This document shows, piece after piece, positions 43,699 through 53,065 of a stretch of DNA of 64,000 nucleotides. The stretch covers positions 1-64,000 of the forward strand of contig CALUGA010000001.1 of the NCBI GenBank assembly GCA_944320105.1, written 5' to 3'. The notes under the pieces are model-generated. The model searched no databases and was not told the DNA's origin. It saw nothing but the letters and a program-made list of their open reading frames with translations. Position numbers and translations under genes: made by a program. Positions within the stretch are counted from its first letter, which is position 1. The number at the start of each line of letters is the position of its first letter. The DNA comes from an uncultured Prevotella sp. (GTDB taxonomy: Bacteria; Bacteroidota; Bacteroidia; Bacteroidales; Bacteroidaceae).

Positions 43699-44688
43699 AT
43701 GTCAGCAAAATCACAGCATAACAACATCCTGCTCGCCGTGGCAGGCTTCGCGGCGGTGGTAGCGGTGGTGGCCGCCATAGGCTATTTCGCCCTCGGCCGC
43801 GAGCCAGAGCTAATACAAGGGCAGGTGGAAGTTACCGAATACCGCGTGTCGAGCAAGGTGCCGGGGCGCATCCTTGAGCTGCGCGTAAAGGAGGGCGACT
43901 ACGTGCGCAAGGGCGACACACTCGCCATACTCGACGCTCCCGACGTGGAGGCCAAGCTCACACAGGCCCGCAGCGCGGAGGATGCCGCCGCCGCCCTCGA
44001 CGAGATGGCGCGCAGCGGCGCGCGCGCCGAGCAGGTGAGGGGCGCATTCCAGTTGCTGCAGCAGGCCAAGGCGGGCCACGAGATTGCCCGCAAGTCGTAC
44101 CAGAGGGTGCAGCGCCTGTTTGACGAGGGAGTGATGACGGAGCAGAAGCGCGACGAGGCATACGCCAACTACAAGGCGATGGAGGCTCAGGAAAAGGCTG
44201 CCCAGAGCCAGTACGACATGGCCGTCAACGGCTCGCGGCGCGAGGAGAAAATGGCCGCCGCTGCCCAGGTGAGGCGCGCCAAGGGTGCCGTGGCCGAGGT
44301 AAGCTCGTATATCAGCGAAACCGTGCAGGTGGCGCAGATGGACGGCGAGGTGAGCGAGGTCTACCCCAAGGTGGGCGAGCTTGTAGGCACCGGCGCGCCG
44401 ATAATGAGCATCTCGGTGATGGACGACCTCTGGGGTACGTTCAATGTGCGCGAGGACCAGCTGCGTGGGCTTGCCGTAGGCACCACGTTCAGTGCATACG
44501 TGCCGGCCTTCGGCAAGGACATACGCATGAAGGTGTATTACATGAAGGACGAGGGCAGCTATGCCGTATGGAAGGCAACGAAGGCCAACGGGCAGTTCGA
44601 CCTGAAGACGTTTGAGGTGAAAGCCCGCCCCGTTGACCGCCTCGACGGTCTCCGCCCGGGCATGTCGCTGGTGATAAAGGAGAAATAG
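43699..44688 (+). CDS. HlyD-family periplasmic adaptor (membrane fusion protein)
   Basis: 329 residues: N-terminal membrane anchor (about 12-32), the first biotinyl-lipoyl half (EYRVSSKVPGRILELRVKEGDYVRKGDTLAIL), a coiled-coil hairpin (about 80-195), and the second lipoyl half and beta-barrel (VAQMDGEVSEVYPKVGELVGTGAPIMSISV). It bridges inner-membrane permeases and TolC. The frame opens at TTG 43693 but ATG at 43699 is preferred; it starts two bases after the TolC stop. Confidence 0.93.
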   Translation: MSAKSQHNNILLAVAGFAAVVAVVAAIGYFALGREPELIQGQVEVTEYRVSSKVPGRILELRVKEGDYVRKGDTLAILDAPDVEAKLTQARSAEDAAAALDEMARSGARAEQVRGAFQLLQQAKAGHEIARKSYQRVQRLFDEGVMTEQKRDEAYANYKAMEAQEKAAQSQYDMAVNGSRREEKMAAAAQVRRAKGAVAEVSSYISETVQVAQMDGEVSEVYPKVGELVGTGAPIMSISVMDDLWGTFNVREDQLRGLAVGTTFSAYVPAFGKDIRMKVYYMKDEGSYAVWKATKANGQFDLKTFEVKARPVDRLDGLRPGMSLVIKEK

Positions 44689-44697
44689 CGTATCGCA

Positions 44698-45876
44698 GTG
44701 CGTGTAAGGAACCATATTGTTCAGGCAGGGCGCATAGCGTGGCGCGAGTGCCGCCTGCTGCTGCGGAACCCCATCTACTGGTTCTGCATGGTGGTGTTCC
44801 CGTTGTTGGTGATGTTCCTCTTCACGTCGATGATGGGCGAGGGCGTTCCCGCCGATATGCCCGTGGGGGTGGTAGACAACGACAACACGGCCATGTCGCG
44901 CCAGATAGTGCGCCGCCTCGATGCCTTCCAGACGAGCCGCGTAGTGGCCCGCTATCCGTCGGTGACGGCGGCGCGCCGGGCCATGCAGCAGGGCGATATA
45001 TACGCATTCCTGCACATCCCGCGCGGCACGTCGGAGGGGCTGCTGGCTCAGCGCCGCCCCACAGTGTCGTATTATTATAATATGTCGTACATAGCGGCAG
45101 GCACGTTGCTCTACCGCGACCTCACCACCATCACCACGCTTGGCTCGGCCTCGGTGGGCATGGCCACGCTCCAGGCCAAGGGAATGCCCCCGGCGGAGAT
45201 CCAGGCCTTCCTCCAGCCCATAGTAATAGACCTCCACCAGATATCCAACCCGTGGACCAACTACAACATATACCTCAGCACCGTGTTCGTGCCGGGTGTG
45301 CTTATGCTGTTCATCTTCCTCATCACGGCCTACTCCTTAGGCACTGAGCTTAAGTTCAAGCGTTCGCGCCAGTGGCTCGCCATGGCCGACGGCAACATGG
45401 CCGTGGCCCTTGCAGGCAAGATGCTCCCCCAGACATTGATTTTCCTTGCCGTGGTCTACGGATATATGTATTATGTGTTCGGCGTGCTGGCCTTCCCCCA
45501 TCCGGGCGGCGTGCTGCGCCTGCTACTGCTCGGGCTGGTGTCGGTGCTGGCCTCGCAGGGCTTCGGCATCTTTGCCTTCGGGCTTATGCCGTCGCTCCGT
45601 ATGTCGATGAGCGTCTGCTCGCTGTGGGCAGTGCTCAGCTTCTCGATGGCAGGCTCGGCGTTCCCCGTAATGGGCATGGACACGCCGTTGCAGGCCCTTT
45701 CGTGGCTCTTTCCGCTGCGCCACTTCTTCATGGTTTACCAAATCACCGTGTTCAACGGCTACGAGATGCTCGACGCCTGGTTCCACATAGCCGCCCTCGT
45801 GGCCTTTGCGCTGCTGCCGCTGATGGTGCTGCGCAAGATAAGGAACGCCATGCTCACTTACGTTTACATACCTTGA
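44698..45876 (+). CDS. ABC-2 type transporter permease (first)
   Basis: 392 residues; GTG start at 44698, nine bases after the HlyD stop. One N-terminal helix (about 26-46, IYWFCMVVFPLLVMFLFTSM), a large extracytoplasmic domain (about 50-210) beginning PVGVVDNDNTAMSRQIVRRLDA, then five to six helices. This is the ABC-2/YhiP-like permease that pairs with HlyD-type adaptors. Substrate is unknown; drug and lipid exporters have this layout. Confidence 0.92.
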   Translation: MRVRNHIVQAGRIAWRECRLLLRNPIYWFCMVVFPLLVMFLFTSMMGEGVPADMPVGVVDNDNTAMSRQIVRRLDAFQTSRVVARYPSVTAARRAMQQGDIYAFLHIPRGTSEGLLAQRRPTVSYYYNMSYIAAGTLLYRDLTTITTLGSASVGMATLQAKGMPPAEIQAFLQPIVIDLHQISNPWTNYNIYLSTVFVPGVLMLFIFLITAYSLGTELKFKRSRQWLAMADGNMAVALAGKMLPQTLIFLAVVYGYMYYVFGVLAFPHPGGVLRLLLLGLVSVLASQGFGIFAFGLMPSLRMSMSVCSLWAVLSFSMAGSAFPVMGMDTPLQALSWLFPLRHFFMVYQITVFNGYEMLDAWFHIAALVAFALLPLMVLRKIRNAMLTYVYIP

Positions 45877-45879
45877 GCC

Positions 45880-47151
45880 ATGAGAGAGAGAGGACTTTTG
45901 CAGAAGATACGCGGCGGCGTGGCCGATGCCTGCCGCATTTGGGCGGAGGAAATGCGCAACGTTGTGCGCGACGAGGGCATGGTGATATTCTTCATCCTCG
46001 TGCCGCTGCTCTATCCGCTGCTTTACTCCTGGATATACAACAACGAGGTGGTGCGCGACGTGCCGGTGGCCGTGGTCGATGACTCGCGCTCGGCCATGAG
46101 CCGCGAGTTCGTGCGGCGGTGCGATGCCACGCCCGACGTGCGGGTGCTCTGCCACGCCAGCGACATGGACGAGGCCCGCGCGCTGCTCAGCCGTCAGGTG
46201 GTGAAGGGCATCTACTACCTGCCCGCCGACTTTGCCACGCGCCCTGCGCGCATGGAGCAGACAGCCGTGGGCGTTTATTGCGACATGAGCCTCATGCTCA
46301 CCTACAAGGCCGTTTACCAGACTGCCATGCTCGTGAGCCTCGACATGAACGCCGGTCTGCAGGTGCGCATGGCCGGCAACACCACTGATCGCCAAGACCT
46401 GCTTACCGCCAGTCCGCTTGACATAAAGCACGTGCCGGTGTTTAATCCCGCCGGAGGCTACGGCTCGTTCCTGCTCCCCGGGGTGCTCATGCTCATCCTG
46501 CAGCAAACGCTTGTGCTCGGCATTGGCCTCTCGGCAGGCACCGCCCGCGAGCGCAACCGCTACCAAGAGCTTATTCCCTTCAGCCGAACATACCAAGGCA
46601 CGTACCGCATAGTGCTTGGCAAGGCCATGTGCTACATGATGATTTACGCCCTTATAGGTGCCTACCTTACCATGGTGGTGCCGCGCCTGTTTGGCTTCGT
46701 GGTGCTGGCCGACGGGGCTGCGCTGCTTGCCCTGATGCTGCCCTACGTGCTTGGGTGCATCTTCTTCGGCATGGTGGTGTCGTGCATCGTGCGCTACCGC
46801 GAGAACGTCATGTTGCTCGTGGTGTTCGCCTCCGTGCCGCTGCTGTTCCTCTCGGGCATTTCCTGGCCCGGCAGCAACATGCCGTGGTTCTGGGAAAGCT
46901 TCTCGTGGCTCTTCCCCTCCACCTTTGGCATACGGGCATTCGTAAGGGTAAACACCATGGGGGCGACGCTCGGCGATGTCGCCTTTGAGTGCCGCGCGCT
47001 GTGGATTCAGGCCGCCGTTTACTTCATCATGGCCTGCGCGGTTTACCGCCACCAGATTATCCTTTCGCGCCGCCATGCCCACGAGCGCCTCGACCACATC
47101 CGCCGCAAGCGCGAGCTGCGCCGCAAGCTGCGCCTGCGCGCCGGAAAGTGA
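45880..47151 (+). CDS. ABC-2 type transporter permease (second)
   Basis: 423 residues, same architecture as the preceding gene (helix about 27-50, extracytoplasmic domain opening PVAVVDDSRSAMSREFVRRCDA, C-terminal helices), so the two probably form a heterodimer. A highly basic C-terminal tail (RRKRELRRKLRLRAGK) faces the cytoplasm. It starts three bases after the first permease. No ATP-binding protein is encoded before, between or after; the next gene is a thioredoxin-fold protein. Confidence 0.92.
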   Translation: MRERGLLQKIRGGVADACRIWAEEMRNVVRDEGMVIFFILVPLLYPLLYSWIYNNEVVRDVPVAVVDDSRSAMSREFVRRCDATPDVRVLCHASDMDEARALLSRQVVKGIYYLPADFATRPARMEQTAVGVYCDMSLMLTYKAVYQTAMLVSLDMNAGLQVRMAGNTTDRQDLLTASPLDIKHVPVFNPAGGYGSFLLPGVLMLILQQTLVLGIGLSAGTARERNRYQELIPFSRTYQGTYRIVLGKAMCYMMIYALIGAYLTMVVPRLFGFVVLADGAALLALMLPYVLGCIFFGMVVSCIVRYRENVMLLVVFASVPLLFLSGISWPGSNMPWFWESFSWLFPSTFGIRAFVRVNTMGATLGDVAFECRALWIQAAVYFIMACAVYRHQIILSRRHAHERLDHIRRKRELRRKLRLRAGK

Positions 47152-47212
47152 GATGCAGCGCGCTTTGTTGGTGCCGTTGGCGAGGCATTTGATTCATAAA
47201 AACATAGACTGT

Positions 47213-48751
47213 ATGAAACGATTTCTGGCTGTTTTACTCAGTATTGTGGCGGCCATGCACGTTGCTGCCAATACCGCAGGTGCGGGCTTGTGCCTGCGCG
47301 ACGATGCCACAGGCGAATGGCTCATAGGCATTTTCGACAGCTGTGCCGTTTACAACAATCGCATTTGGCGGTGCGAGAAGACTTCGCGCCGAGGCTATCA
47401 ATTGGATGACGGGCATAGCAGGGTGGGCGTTAGGCTTATGCGCGGCAAGGCCGTTATAGACGGGCGCAGATATCGTTGCTCCGAGCTTTCAGGTTCGTTC
47501 CTGCCCGAATATCCATCGCCAGACGATACACCTTACAGGGCTGTGAGGTCGCTGCTGCCCGATACGGCCACGCTCATCTGCCTCACGCGCAGTCGGCGCG
47601 AATTCTATTTCTATTACGGGGTGTCTGACGATTCAGTGAAAAACACGTCGCAGCGCGACCCTCTGCTCAATGCCGACGGGAGCGTGGTGCTGCGCTTTCC
47701 CACGCGCGGTGTGGCCTGTTTTCGCTTGCTGGCTGACTCAGTGGGGGCGCATGGTAACTGGTCGAATGCCATTGTGTACTGCAATCCGGGCGACACGGCA
47801 GTGCTTTATGTTGACGACATCGACGGGCGCGCTTACTGCATGGGTAGCCTTGCCAGGCTCAACAACGAGCTGATGGCCGCAGGGGTAGCCTCGCTCCACG
47901 CATGGTCGGCGCCATGGCACGATGCTCCGCTCGACTCTGCGCTGCCTGCTTTCGAGCGCAGCTATGCCCGCAGCCTGCGGCTCATCGACTCCGTTTACGC
48001 TGCACGTCCCTCGCTTTCGGCCTGCACCCGCCGCTGCATTGAGGCTTACTGCCGTTACGACCACGCTTTTGAGAGCATCTACACCATGTGGTCGGCATTG
48101 AACTTCGACGAGGCAGGGCCGTTGCGCCGCGAGTTTGTCGCCACGGGCAAGATGCCCGCCATCTGCCGCGAAACCATACTTAAGTTTGCCGACGACTACA
48201 AGGCGCAGCAGGTGCCGCCGTCATACGCCTTGACCAATTTCAAACAGATATACAAGCAAGCTAAATTCGTGCTCGATGCCGGGCTTACCCCAGCTGAAGT
48301 TTGCCCTGCTCAGCGTCCCATCGTGGTGCGCTTCGACTCCACCGAGACAGCCGGGCTTCAGCTTTTCGAGCAGATAGTAAGCCCTTACAGGGGCAAGATG
48401 GTCTATATCGACTTTTGGGGCGCGTGGTGCGGACCGTGCCGCGCTGAGCTTAAGCACGTAAAGGCTATGCGCGACAAACTGCGCGGGAAGGACATTGTGT
48501 ACATCTTCCTTGCCAATGATACAGACGGCGAAGCGTTTAGCGAGCTAACCCGCCGCTACGGTCTCGATGCATCTGGCTCTGTAAGTCTTAACCTGCCAGC
48601 TGACCGCCAGGCCGCGCTGGAGCGTTTCGTCGGCGTGCCGCACTTTCCGTTCAGTCTGCTACTCGACCGCCATGGCAACCCGGTGAAAGGTGAGGTGCCA
48701 CGGCCCAGTCAGGCTGAAAAGCTGCTGAAGCTGGTGGAGAGCGTGGAATGA
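47213..48751 (+). CDS. Large exported TlpA-like thioredoxin-fold protein
   Basis: 512 residues: signal peptide (MKRFLAVLLSIVAAMHVAAN), an N-terminal region of about 340 residues with no domain I can name, and a C-terminal thioredoxin fold (about 375-505) with redox motif Cys406-Gly-Pro-Cys409 in DFWGAWCGPCRAEL and the cis-Pro in GVPHFPFSLLLD. It likely reduces disulfides or maintains thiols in the periplasm. It starts 62 bases after the second permease, so it may or may not be in that operon. ATG at 47213 gives the signal peptide; the longer frame overlaps the permease. Confidence 0.85.
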   Translation: MKRFLAVLLSIVAAMHVAANTAGAGLCLRDDATGEWLIGIFDSCAVYNNRIWRCEKTSRRGYQLDDGHSRVGVRLMRGKAVIDGRRYRCSELSGSFLPEYPSPDDTPYRAVRSLLPDTATLICLTRSRREFYFYYGVSDDSVKNTSQRDPLLNADGSVVLRFPTRGVACFRLLADSVGAHGNWSNAIVYCNPGDTAVLYVDDIDGRAYCMGSLARLNNELMAAGVASLHAWSAPWHDAPLDSALPAFERSYARSLRLIDSVYAARPSLSACTRRCIEAYCRYDHAFESIYTMWSALNFDEAGPLRREFVATGKMPAICRETILKFADDYKAQQVPPSYALTNFKQIYKQAKFVLDAGLTPAEVCPAQRPIVVRFDSTETAGLQLFEQIVSPYRGKMVYIDFWGAWCGPCRAELKHVKAMRDKLRGKDIVYIFLANDTDGEAFSELTRRYGLDASGSVSLNLPADRQAALERFVGVPHFPFSLLLDRHGNPVKGEVPRPSQAEKLLKLVESVE

Positions 48752-48851
48752 GGACTGCTGTTAAGGGGGTGGGCGGCATCGTTTGGTAAGCCATGTGGGT
48801 GTGTATGTGTGAAATAAAACAAAAATCAAGGTGCCGTTTCGTGCCATTCTC

Positions 48852-48881
48852 TTGTGTTTCCGTGGAAAAATCATATCTTTG
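48852..48881 (+). promoter_or_regulatory. Promoter of the PL4 lyase gene (TTG-N19-TATCTTTG)
   Basis: TTG (48852-48854), exactly 19 bases, TATCTTTG (48874-48881). The leader to the ATG at 48942 is about 55 bases and AT-rich at its end. Confidence 0.75.
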
Positions 48882-48941
48882 CATATCGTCTCCCGCGAGG
48901 CGATTCTAACTAAAAATATAAATATAAAAGCATTTTACTGT

Positions 48942-50840
48942 ATGAAACAAAGATTGCTCATTACGGCTGCGCTTGCCGCCATGGTTGGCATGGCAGCGTC
49001 GGCTCAGGACAATGTGACCGTGACAAAGGACGGCGAAAGCTACAAGATGGACAATGGCCTGATACAGTTGACCATAGGCAGCAACGGCAGGATAAGCAGC
49101 ATGAACCTCAAGGGCAAGCCCAACGTGATAGGGAGCAGCGGCGTTTACTTCGATTACACCGCCGCTTCGAACACCGGGCTGAACCCAACGGAGTCGCGCA
49201 TAGTGAAGCAAACTGACGACTACGCGGAGGTGGTGTACAGCAATACCACTGCCGACCTGCGCATCGACCAAGGGTTCATCATGCGCAGGGGCATAAGTGG
49301 AGTGTACGTCTACGTAGTGGCCCACGGCTCAGAAAAGTCGTCTGCCGTCAACGTTAGGGAGGCGAGGGTGTGTACGCGCCTCAATTCGTCGTTCACCAAC
49401 GGATACGTTGACGAGACGATGCGCGGCAAGATACCTACCTGCCGCGAGATGGAGGTGGCCGAAAGGGAGGAGAACACCATCCAGGACGCCACCTACCGCA
49501 TGGCCGATGGCTCTATCTACACCAAGTACAACTGGGCGCAGTATGTGGTGAAAGACAGTCTGCACGGACTGATGAACATCAACGTAGGGGTGTGGAACAT
49601 ACCTTGCAGCCACGAATGGCTCAACGGAGGGCCAATGCGCCAGGAGCTTACTGTACACGCAACGAGCAAGTCGCCCATAACCATACAGATGTTGCAGGGT
49701 GAGCACTTCGGCTCTTCGGCCCAGAGTTATGAGGACGGCGAGAGCAAGATTTACGGCCCATTCCTCATCTACCTCAACAGTAGCTACAAGCAGGACGAAA
49801 TGATTGCCGACGCCAAGCGCATGGCCTCGGAGCAGCAGGCGGAGTGGCCTTTCAAGTGGTTTGAGCACGAACTGTACCAAAGCGAGCGCGCAACGGTGCG
49901 CGGCAGGCTCAACGTAACCACGGGCCAGGCCTGCGACAGCGTGATGCTCGTGCTCGCAGAGCCGGGTTCCGACCCTTATACGCAGGGCAAGGGCTATATG
50001 TTCTGGGCACTCACAGCCAAGGACGGCTCATTCGAGATACCCAACGTGCGCAAGGGCAACTATACGCTCTACGGCTATGCCACCAAGGGCGACGTGACCG
50101 ACGAGCTACAGTTTGAAGGCGTGGAGGTTGGCGATGCCGACGTAGACCTCGGCACCGTGGACTGGACTCCCATGCGCCTCAAGAACCTGCTCTGGCGCAT
50201 CGGCCAGAACAATCGCCTCTCCGATGGCTTCCATCACAGCGACACGTGCCGCGCATACGGCCTGTGGGAGGTGCCGCCTGCCGACCTCAACTTCACTGTT
50301 GGCGAGAGCAGCGAGGCTGAGGACTGGTATTTCGCGCAGACAAAGAATGGCTCGTGGACGGTGACGTTCGACGTGGCCGAGGCTCAGCAGGGCAAGGCTC
50401 TGCTCACGGCATCGATGGCCGGCGTGACCAACAACCCCACGGTGACTATTCTCGTAAACGGCGAGGAGAAGGGCAAGTGGTCGTTGAGGCAGAACGACGC
50501 AGGCATTTACCGCAGCGCGGTGCTGGGCGGCAAGCACAGGGTGGAGACTTGCGAGTTTCCTGCTACGCTGCTACGCGTAGGCACAAACACGGTGACGCTC
50601 AAGATGTCGGGCATTGGCAGAAACGGCGGAGTGATGTGGGACTGCATCAAGCTCGAAGCCGGCGACAGGGTGACTACGGGCATCTCTTCGGCTGAGGCTA
50701 CCCCGGCGGACGGGCCAATAGAGCTGTTTACCATCGGCGGACAGAAAGTTGGCACGTTTGGCAGCATCCGCGACCTTAAGCTCGAAAAGGGCATCTACAT
50801 CTTTAGGCAAGGCTCACGGTCGGGCAAGGTGGCGCTCTGA
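48942..50840 (+). CDS. Polysaccharide lyase family 4 rhamnogalacturonan lyase with T9SS-like C-terminal domain
   Basis: Cleaves alpha-1,4 bonds in the rhamnogalacturonan I backbone by beta-elimination. 632 residues: signal peptide MKQRLLITAALAAMVGMAASA, PL4 catalytic beta-sandwich (about 22-310; VYFDYTAASNTGLNPTESRIVKQ, MRRGISGVYVY, NTIQDATYRMADGSIYTKYNWAQY), an FnIII-like middle domain (about 318-410; RGRLNVTTGQACDSVMLVL), and a CBM-like sandwich (about 440-575). The last ~60 residues (GPIELFTIGGQKVGTF, then LEKGIYIFRQGSRSGKVAL) resemble Prevotella-type T9SS sorting tails. ATG at 48942 is preferred to the longer frame, which begins before the promoter. Confidence 0.88.
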   Translation: MKQRLLITAALAAMVGMAASAQDNVTVTKDGESYKMDNGLIQLTIGSNGRISSMNLKGKPNVIGSSGVYFDYTAASNTGLNPTESRIVKQTDDYAEVVYSNTTADLRIDQGFIMRRGISGVYVYVVAHGSEKSSAVNVREARVCTRLNSSFTNGYVDETMRGKIPTCREMEVAEREENTIQDATYRMADGSIYTKYNWAQYVVKDSLHGLMNINVGVWNIPCSHEWLNGGPMRQELTVHATSKSPITIQMLQGEHFGSSAQSYEDGESKIYGPFLIYLNSSYKQDEMIADAKRMASEQQAEWPFKWFEHELYQSERATVRGRLNVTTGQACDSVMLVLAEPGSDPYTQGKGYMFWALTAKDGSFEIPNVRKGNYTLYGYATKGDVTDELQFEGVEVGDADVDLGTVDWTPMRLKNLLWRIGQNNRLSDGFHHSDTCRAYGLWEVPPADLNFTVGESSEAEDWYFAQTKNGSWTVTFDVAEAQQGKALLTASMAGVTNNPTVTILVNGEEKGKWSLRQNDAGIYRSAVLGGKHRVETCEFPATLLRVGTNTVTLKMSGIGRNGGVMWDCIKLEAGDRVTTGISSAEATPADGPIELFTIGGQKVGTFGSIRDLKLEKGIYIFRQGSRSGKVAL

Positions 50841-50864
50841 CCGCAGGCCGCACACTTATATGGC

Positions 50865-50904
50865 AAAGGCCGCCCGCTCGCACTGTGCAGCGGGGCGGCC
50901 TTTT
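50865..50904 (+). terminator. Terminator of the PL4 gene
   Basis: AAAGGCCGCCC (50865-50875) pairs with GGGCGGCCTTT (50893-50903), followed by TTCC. It lies 24 bases past the stop. Confidence 0.7.
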
Positions 50905-50954
50905 CCGTATATCGGCGTAGCGGAAGGTGCGGCGAAGATTTATGGCCCCGGGGC

Positions 50955-50985
50955 TTGCATCTGCGTGCTTTTTTTAGTAATTTTG
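50955..50985 (+). promoter_or_regulatory. Promoter of the GH35-GH2 operon
   Basis: TTG (50955-50957), 20 bases, TAATTTTG (50978-50985), 28 bases before the ATG. Confidence 0.7.
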
Positions 50986-51013
50986 CACACAGCAAACCTG
51001 AAACATAATATAT

Positions 51014-53065
51014 ATGAATATGGTGTATTTGGTAAAAGCAGTGCCGAGGCTGATTGGCCTGCTGTTGGCGGCGACCTTGGCGGGTCAGCCGATGCAGGCT
51101 GGTGTGCCTGAAGTGAGGTGGGATTCGCGCAGCCTTATCATCGACGGCAGGCGCGTGGTGCCTGTGATGGGCGAGGTGCATTACTCCAGAATACCCGCAG
51201 AGGAGTGGGAGAGTGAGGTGCGCAAGATGAAGGAGGGAGGCGTGACAATGGTGGCCAACTATGTGTTTTGGAACCATGTGGAGGAGCAGGAGGGCGTGTT
51301 CGACTGGAGCGGGCAGCGCGACCTGCGCCGTTTCCTGGAAATCTGCAAGGCTGAGGGGCTGCCCGTAATCCTGCGCATCGGCCCGTTCTGCCATGGCGAG
51401 GTGCGCTGCGGGGGCATTCCCGACTGGGTTTTTACCAAGGGATGCAAGACGCGCGACACCAACAGGCAGTTCATGTCGTATGTAGACAAGCTGTATCGCC
51501 AAATCTATTCGCAGATAATCGGGATGCAGTGGAAGGACGGAGGACCTGTCATTGCCGTGCAGTTTGACAACGAGCAGCGCAACGGCAACTATCTTATGGC
51601 TCTCAAAAAGCTCGCTCTGTCCATCGGCTTCGACCTGCCGTTCTATACCCGCACGGGCTGGCCGGAGCTTACGCGGCCTGTGCCTTTCGGCGAGATGATT
51701 CCTCTCTTCGGCGACTACGCCGACGGATTCTGGGACCGCTCCACCAAGGAAACAGCCGGAAACTACTACAAGGCGTTCAACTTCAAGGCGTTCCGCAGCT
51801 CCACGGCGATAGCCACCGAGCAGCTGGGCGAGCAGAAAGAGCGGCTCAGCAAGGGCGACGAGCTGTATCCTTATTTTACCTGCGAGCTGGGTGGCGGCAT
51901 GATTCCGTCGTACCACAGGCGTGTCTACGTCTACCCCGAGGATGCCTACGCCATGGCTGTGGTGAAGCTGGGCAGCGGCAGCAACCTGCTCGGCTACTAT
52001 ATGTACCACGGAGGAACTAACCCCGACGGTAAGCTGACGCACCTAAACGAGTGCCAGGCATCGCCCGCCACCAACCACAACGACCTGCCCGTGAAGAGCT
52101 ATGAGTACTATGCCCCACTGGGAGAATTCGGCCAGAGGTGGCCTCATTATTATATGTTGCGCAAGCTCCACCTGTTCATGCACGACTTCGGAGAGACGCT
52201 CGCGCCAATGGATGCCGCTTTCCCTTGCCCGCAGGACATAAAGAAAGGTGATGACAGTCACCTGCGTTTGTCATACCGTTCGCTGGGTGACAGCGGCTTT
52301 GTTTTCGTGAACAACTACGAGCGTTTGCAGAACCTGACCGCCAAGAAGGGCGTGCAGTTCAGCGTGCTCGGTCAAAAGTTTCCACGCAAACCGATTACGA
52401 TACCGGCCGGTACATCGTGCATCTTCCCCGTGAACATCGCCGGCATGAGGTATGCAACGGCTCAGCTGATAGCCCGCCGCGACGGAAAGATATACTTGGA
52501 GCAGATAAAGGGAGTGCCAACGGAGATTTGCGTTGACGGCAAAACGCTCCGAAACGTAAAGCCGCGTGGCACGGAAAAACCTGTCTACGGCAATATCTAT
52601 TTGCTTGATTCCGACGATGCGGGTAGGCTCTTCCTGCCTCTTCGCGGTGTTGACGACCTCGCTGTGGGTGTCACTCTGGCCAAGGTGAGGGAGGCGGGCG
52701 CGCCCCGGCAGATAAAGATGGGAGCGATGAAGGTGGCAGAGCAGCCATCTGATGCCGACTTCGACGCTGCTGCCGTCTACACCATCGACTTGCCGGAGCC
52801 TCGCTATCGCGCTGGCCGCTTGCTGCAAATCGACTATCGCGGCGACGTGGCACGGCTCTACGCCGACGGCAAGCTCGTGGCCGACAACTTCTACAACGGC
52901 CGTCCGTTCCTCATGGGGCTGTGGCGTCTGCCTGCCGACTGCCGCCGGTTGGAGCTGCGCATACTGCCGCTTCAGAAGGATATGCCTGTCTATTTCCCCC
53001 GCGAGGCCGACGTTGCCGAGCCGGGCGAAGAGGTGATTAAAGTGTCAGTAGTAAACAGACTATGA
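51014..53065 (+). CDS. GH35 beta-galactosidase, exported
   Basis: Removes beta-linked galactose, here likely from rhamnogalacturonan or galactan side chains. 683 residues with an N-terminal signal peptide (about 1-28), a (beta/alpha)8 barrel of family 35 (MGEVHYSRIPAEEWESEVRKMKEGGV, RIGPFCHGEVRCGGIPDW), acid/base Glu187 in VQFDNEQRNG and nucleophile Glu291 in CELGGGM, then beta-domains (about 390-683). The usual V-E-N-E-Y-G around the acid/base reads F-D-N-E-Q-R, a variant within the family. It overlaps the GH2 gene by four bases (ATGA). Confidence 0.9.
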   Translation: MNMVYLVKAVPRLIGLLLAATLAGQPMQAGVPEVRWDSRSLIIDGRRVVPVMGEVHYSRIPAEEWESEVRKMKEGGVTMVANYVFWNHVEEQEGVFDWSGQRDLRRFLEICKAEGLPVILRIGPFCHGEVRCGGIPDWVFTKGCKTRDTNRQFMSYVDKLYRQIYSQIIGMQWKDGGPVIAVQFDNEQRNGNYLMALKKLALSIGFDLPFYTRTGWPELTRPVPFGEMIPLFGDYADGFWDRSTKETAGNYYKAFNFKAFRSSTAIATEQLGEQKERLSKGDELYPYFTCELGGGMIPSYHRRVYVYPEDAYAMAVVKLGSGSNLLGYYMYHGGTNPDGKLTHLNECQASPATNHNDLPVKSYEYYAPLGEFGQRWPHYYMLRKLHLFMHDFGETLAPMDAAFPCPQDIKKGDDSHLRLSYRSLGDSGFVFVNNYERLQNLTAKKGVQFSVLGQKFPRKPITIPAGTSCIFPVNIAGMRYATAQLIARRDGKIYLEQIKGVPTEICVDGKTLRNVKPRGTEKPVYGNIYLLDSDDAGRLFLPLRGVDDLAVGVTLAKVREAGAPRQIKMGAMKVAEQPSDADFDAAAVYTIDLPEPRYRAGRLLQIDYRGDVARLYADGKLVADNFYNGRPFLMGLWRLPADCRRLELRILPLQKDMPVYFPREADVAEPGEEVIKVSVVNRL

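Noticed and set aside
45523..47097. A 524-residue minus-strand frame opposite the two permease genes
   Set aside because: His/Gly/Arg-rich composition with no domain, exactly antisense to well-supported permeases. Several similar antisense frames (for example 15496-16941, 61551-62819, 29576-30600) were rejected for the same reason.
47213..48751. ATP-binding subunit of the exporter
   Set aside because: It lacks Walker A, Walker B and the ABC signature; it is a thioredoxin-fold protein with CGPC.
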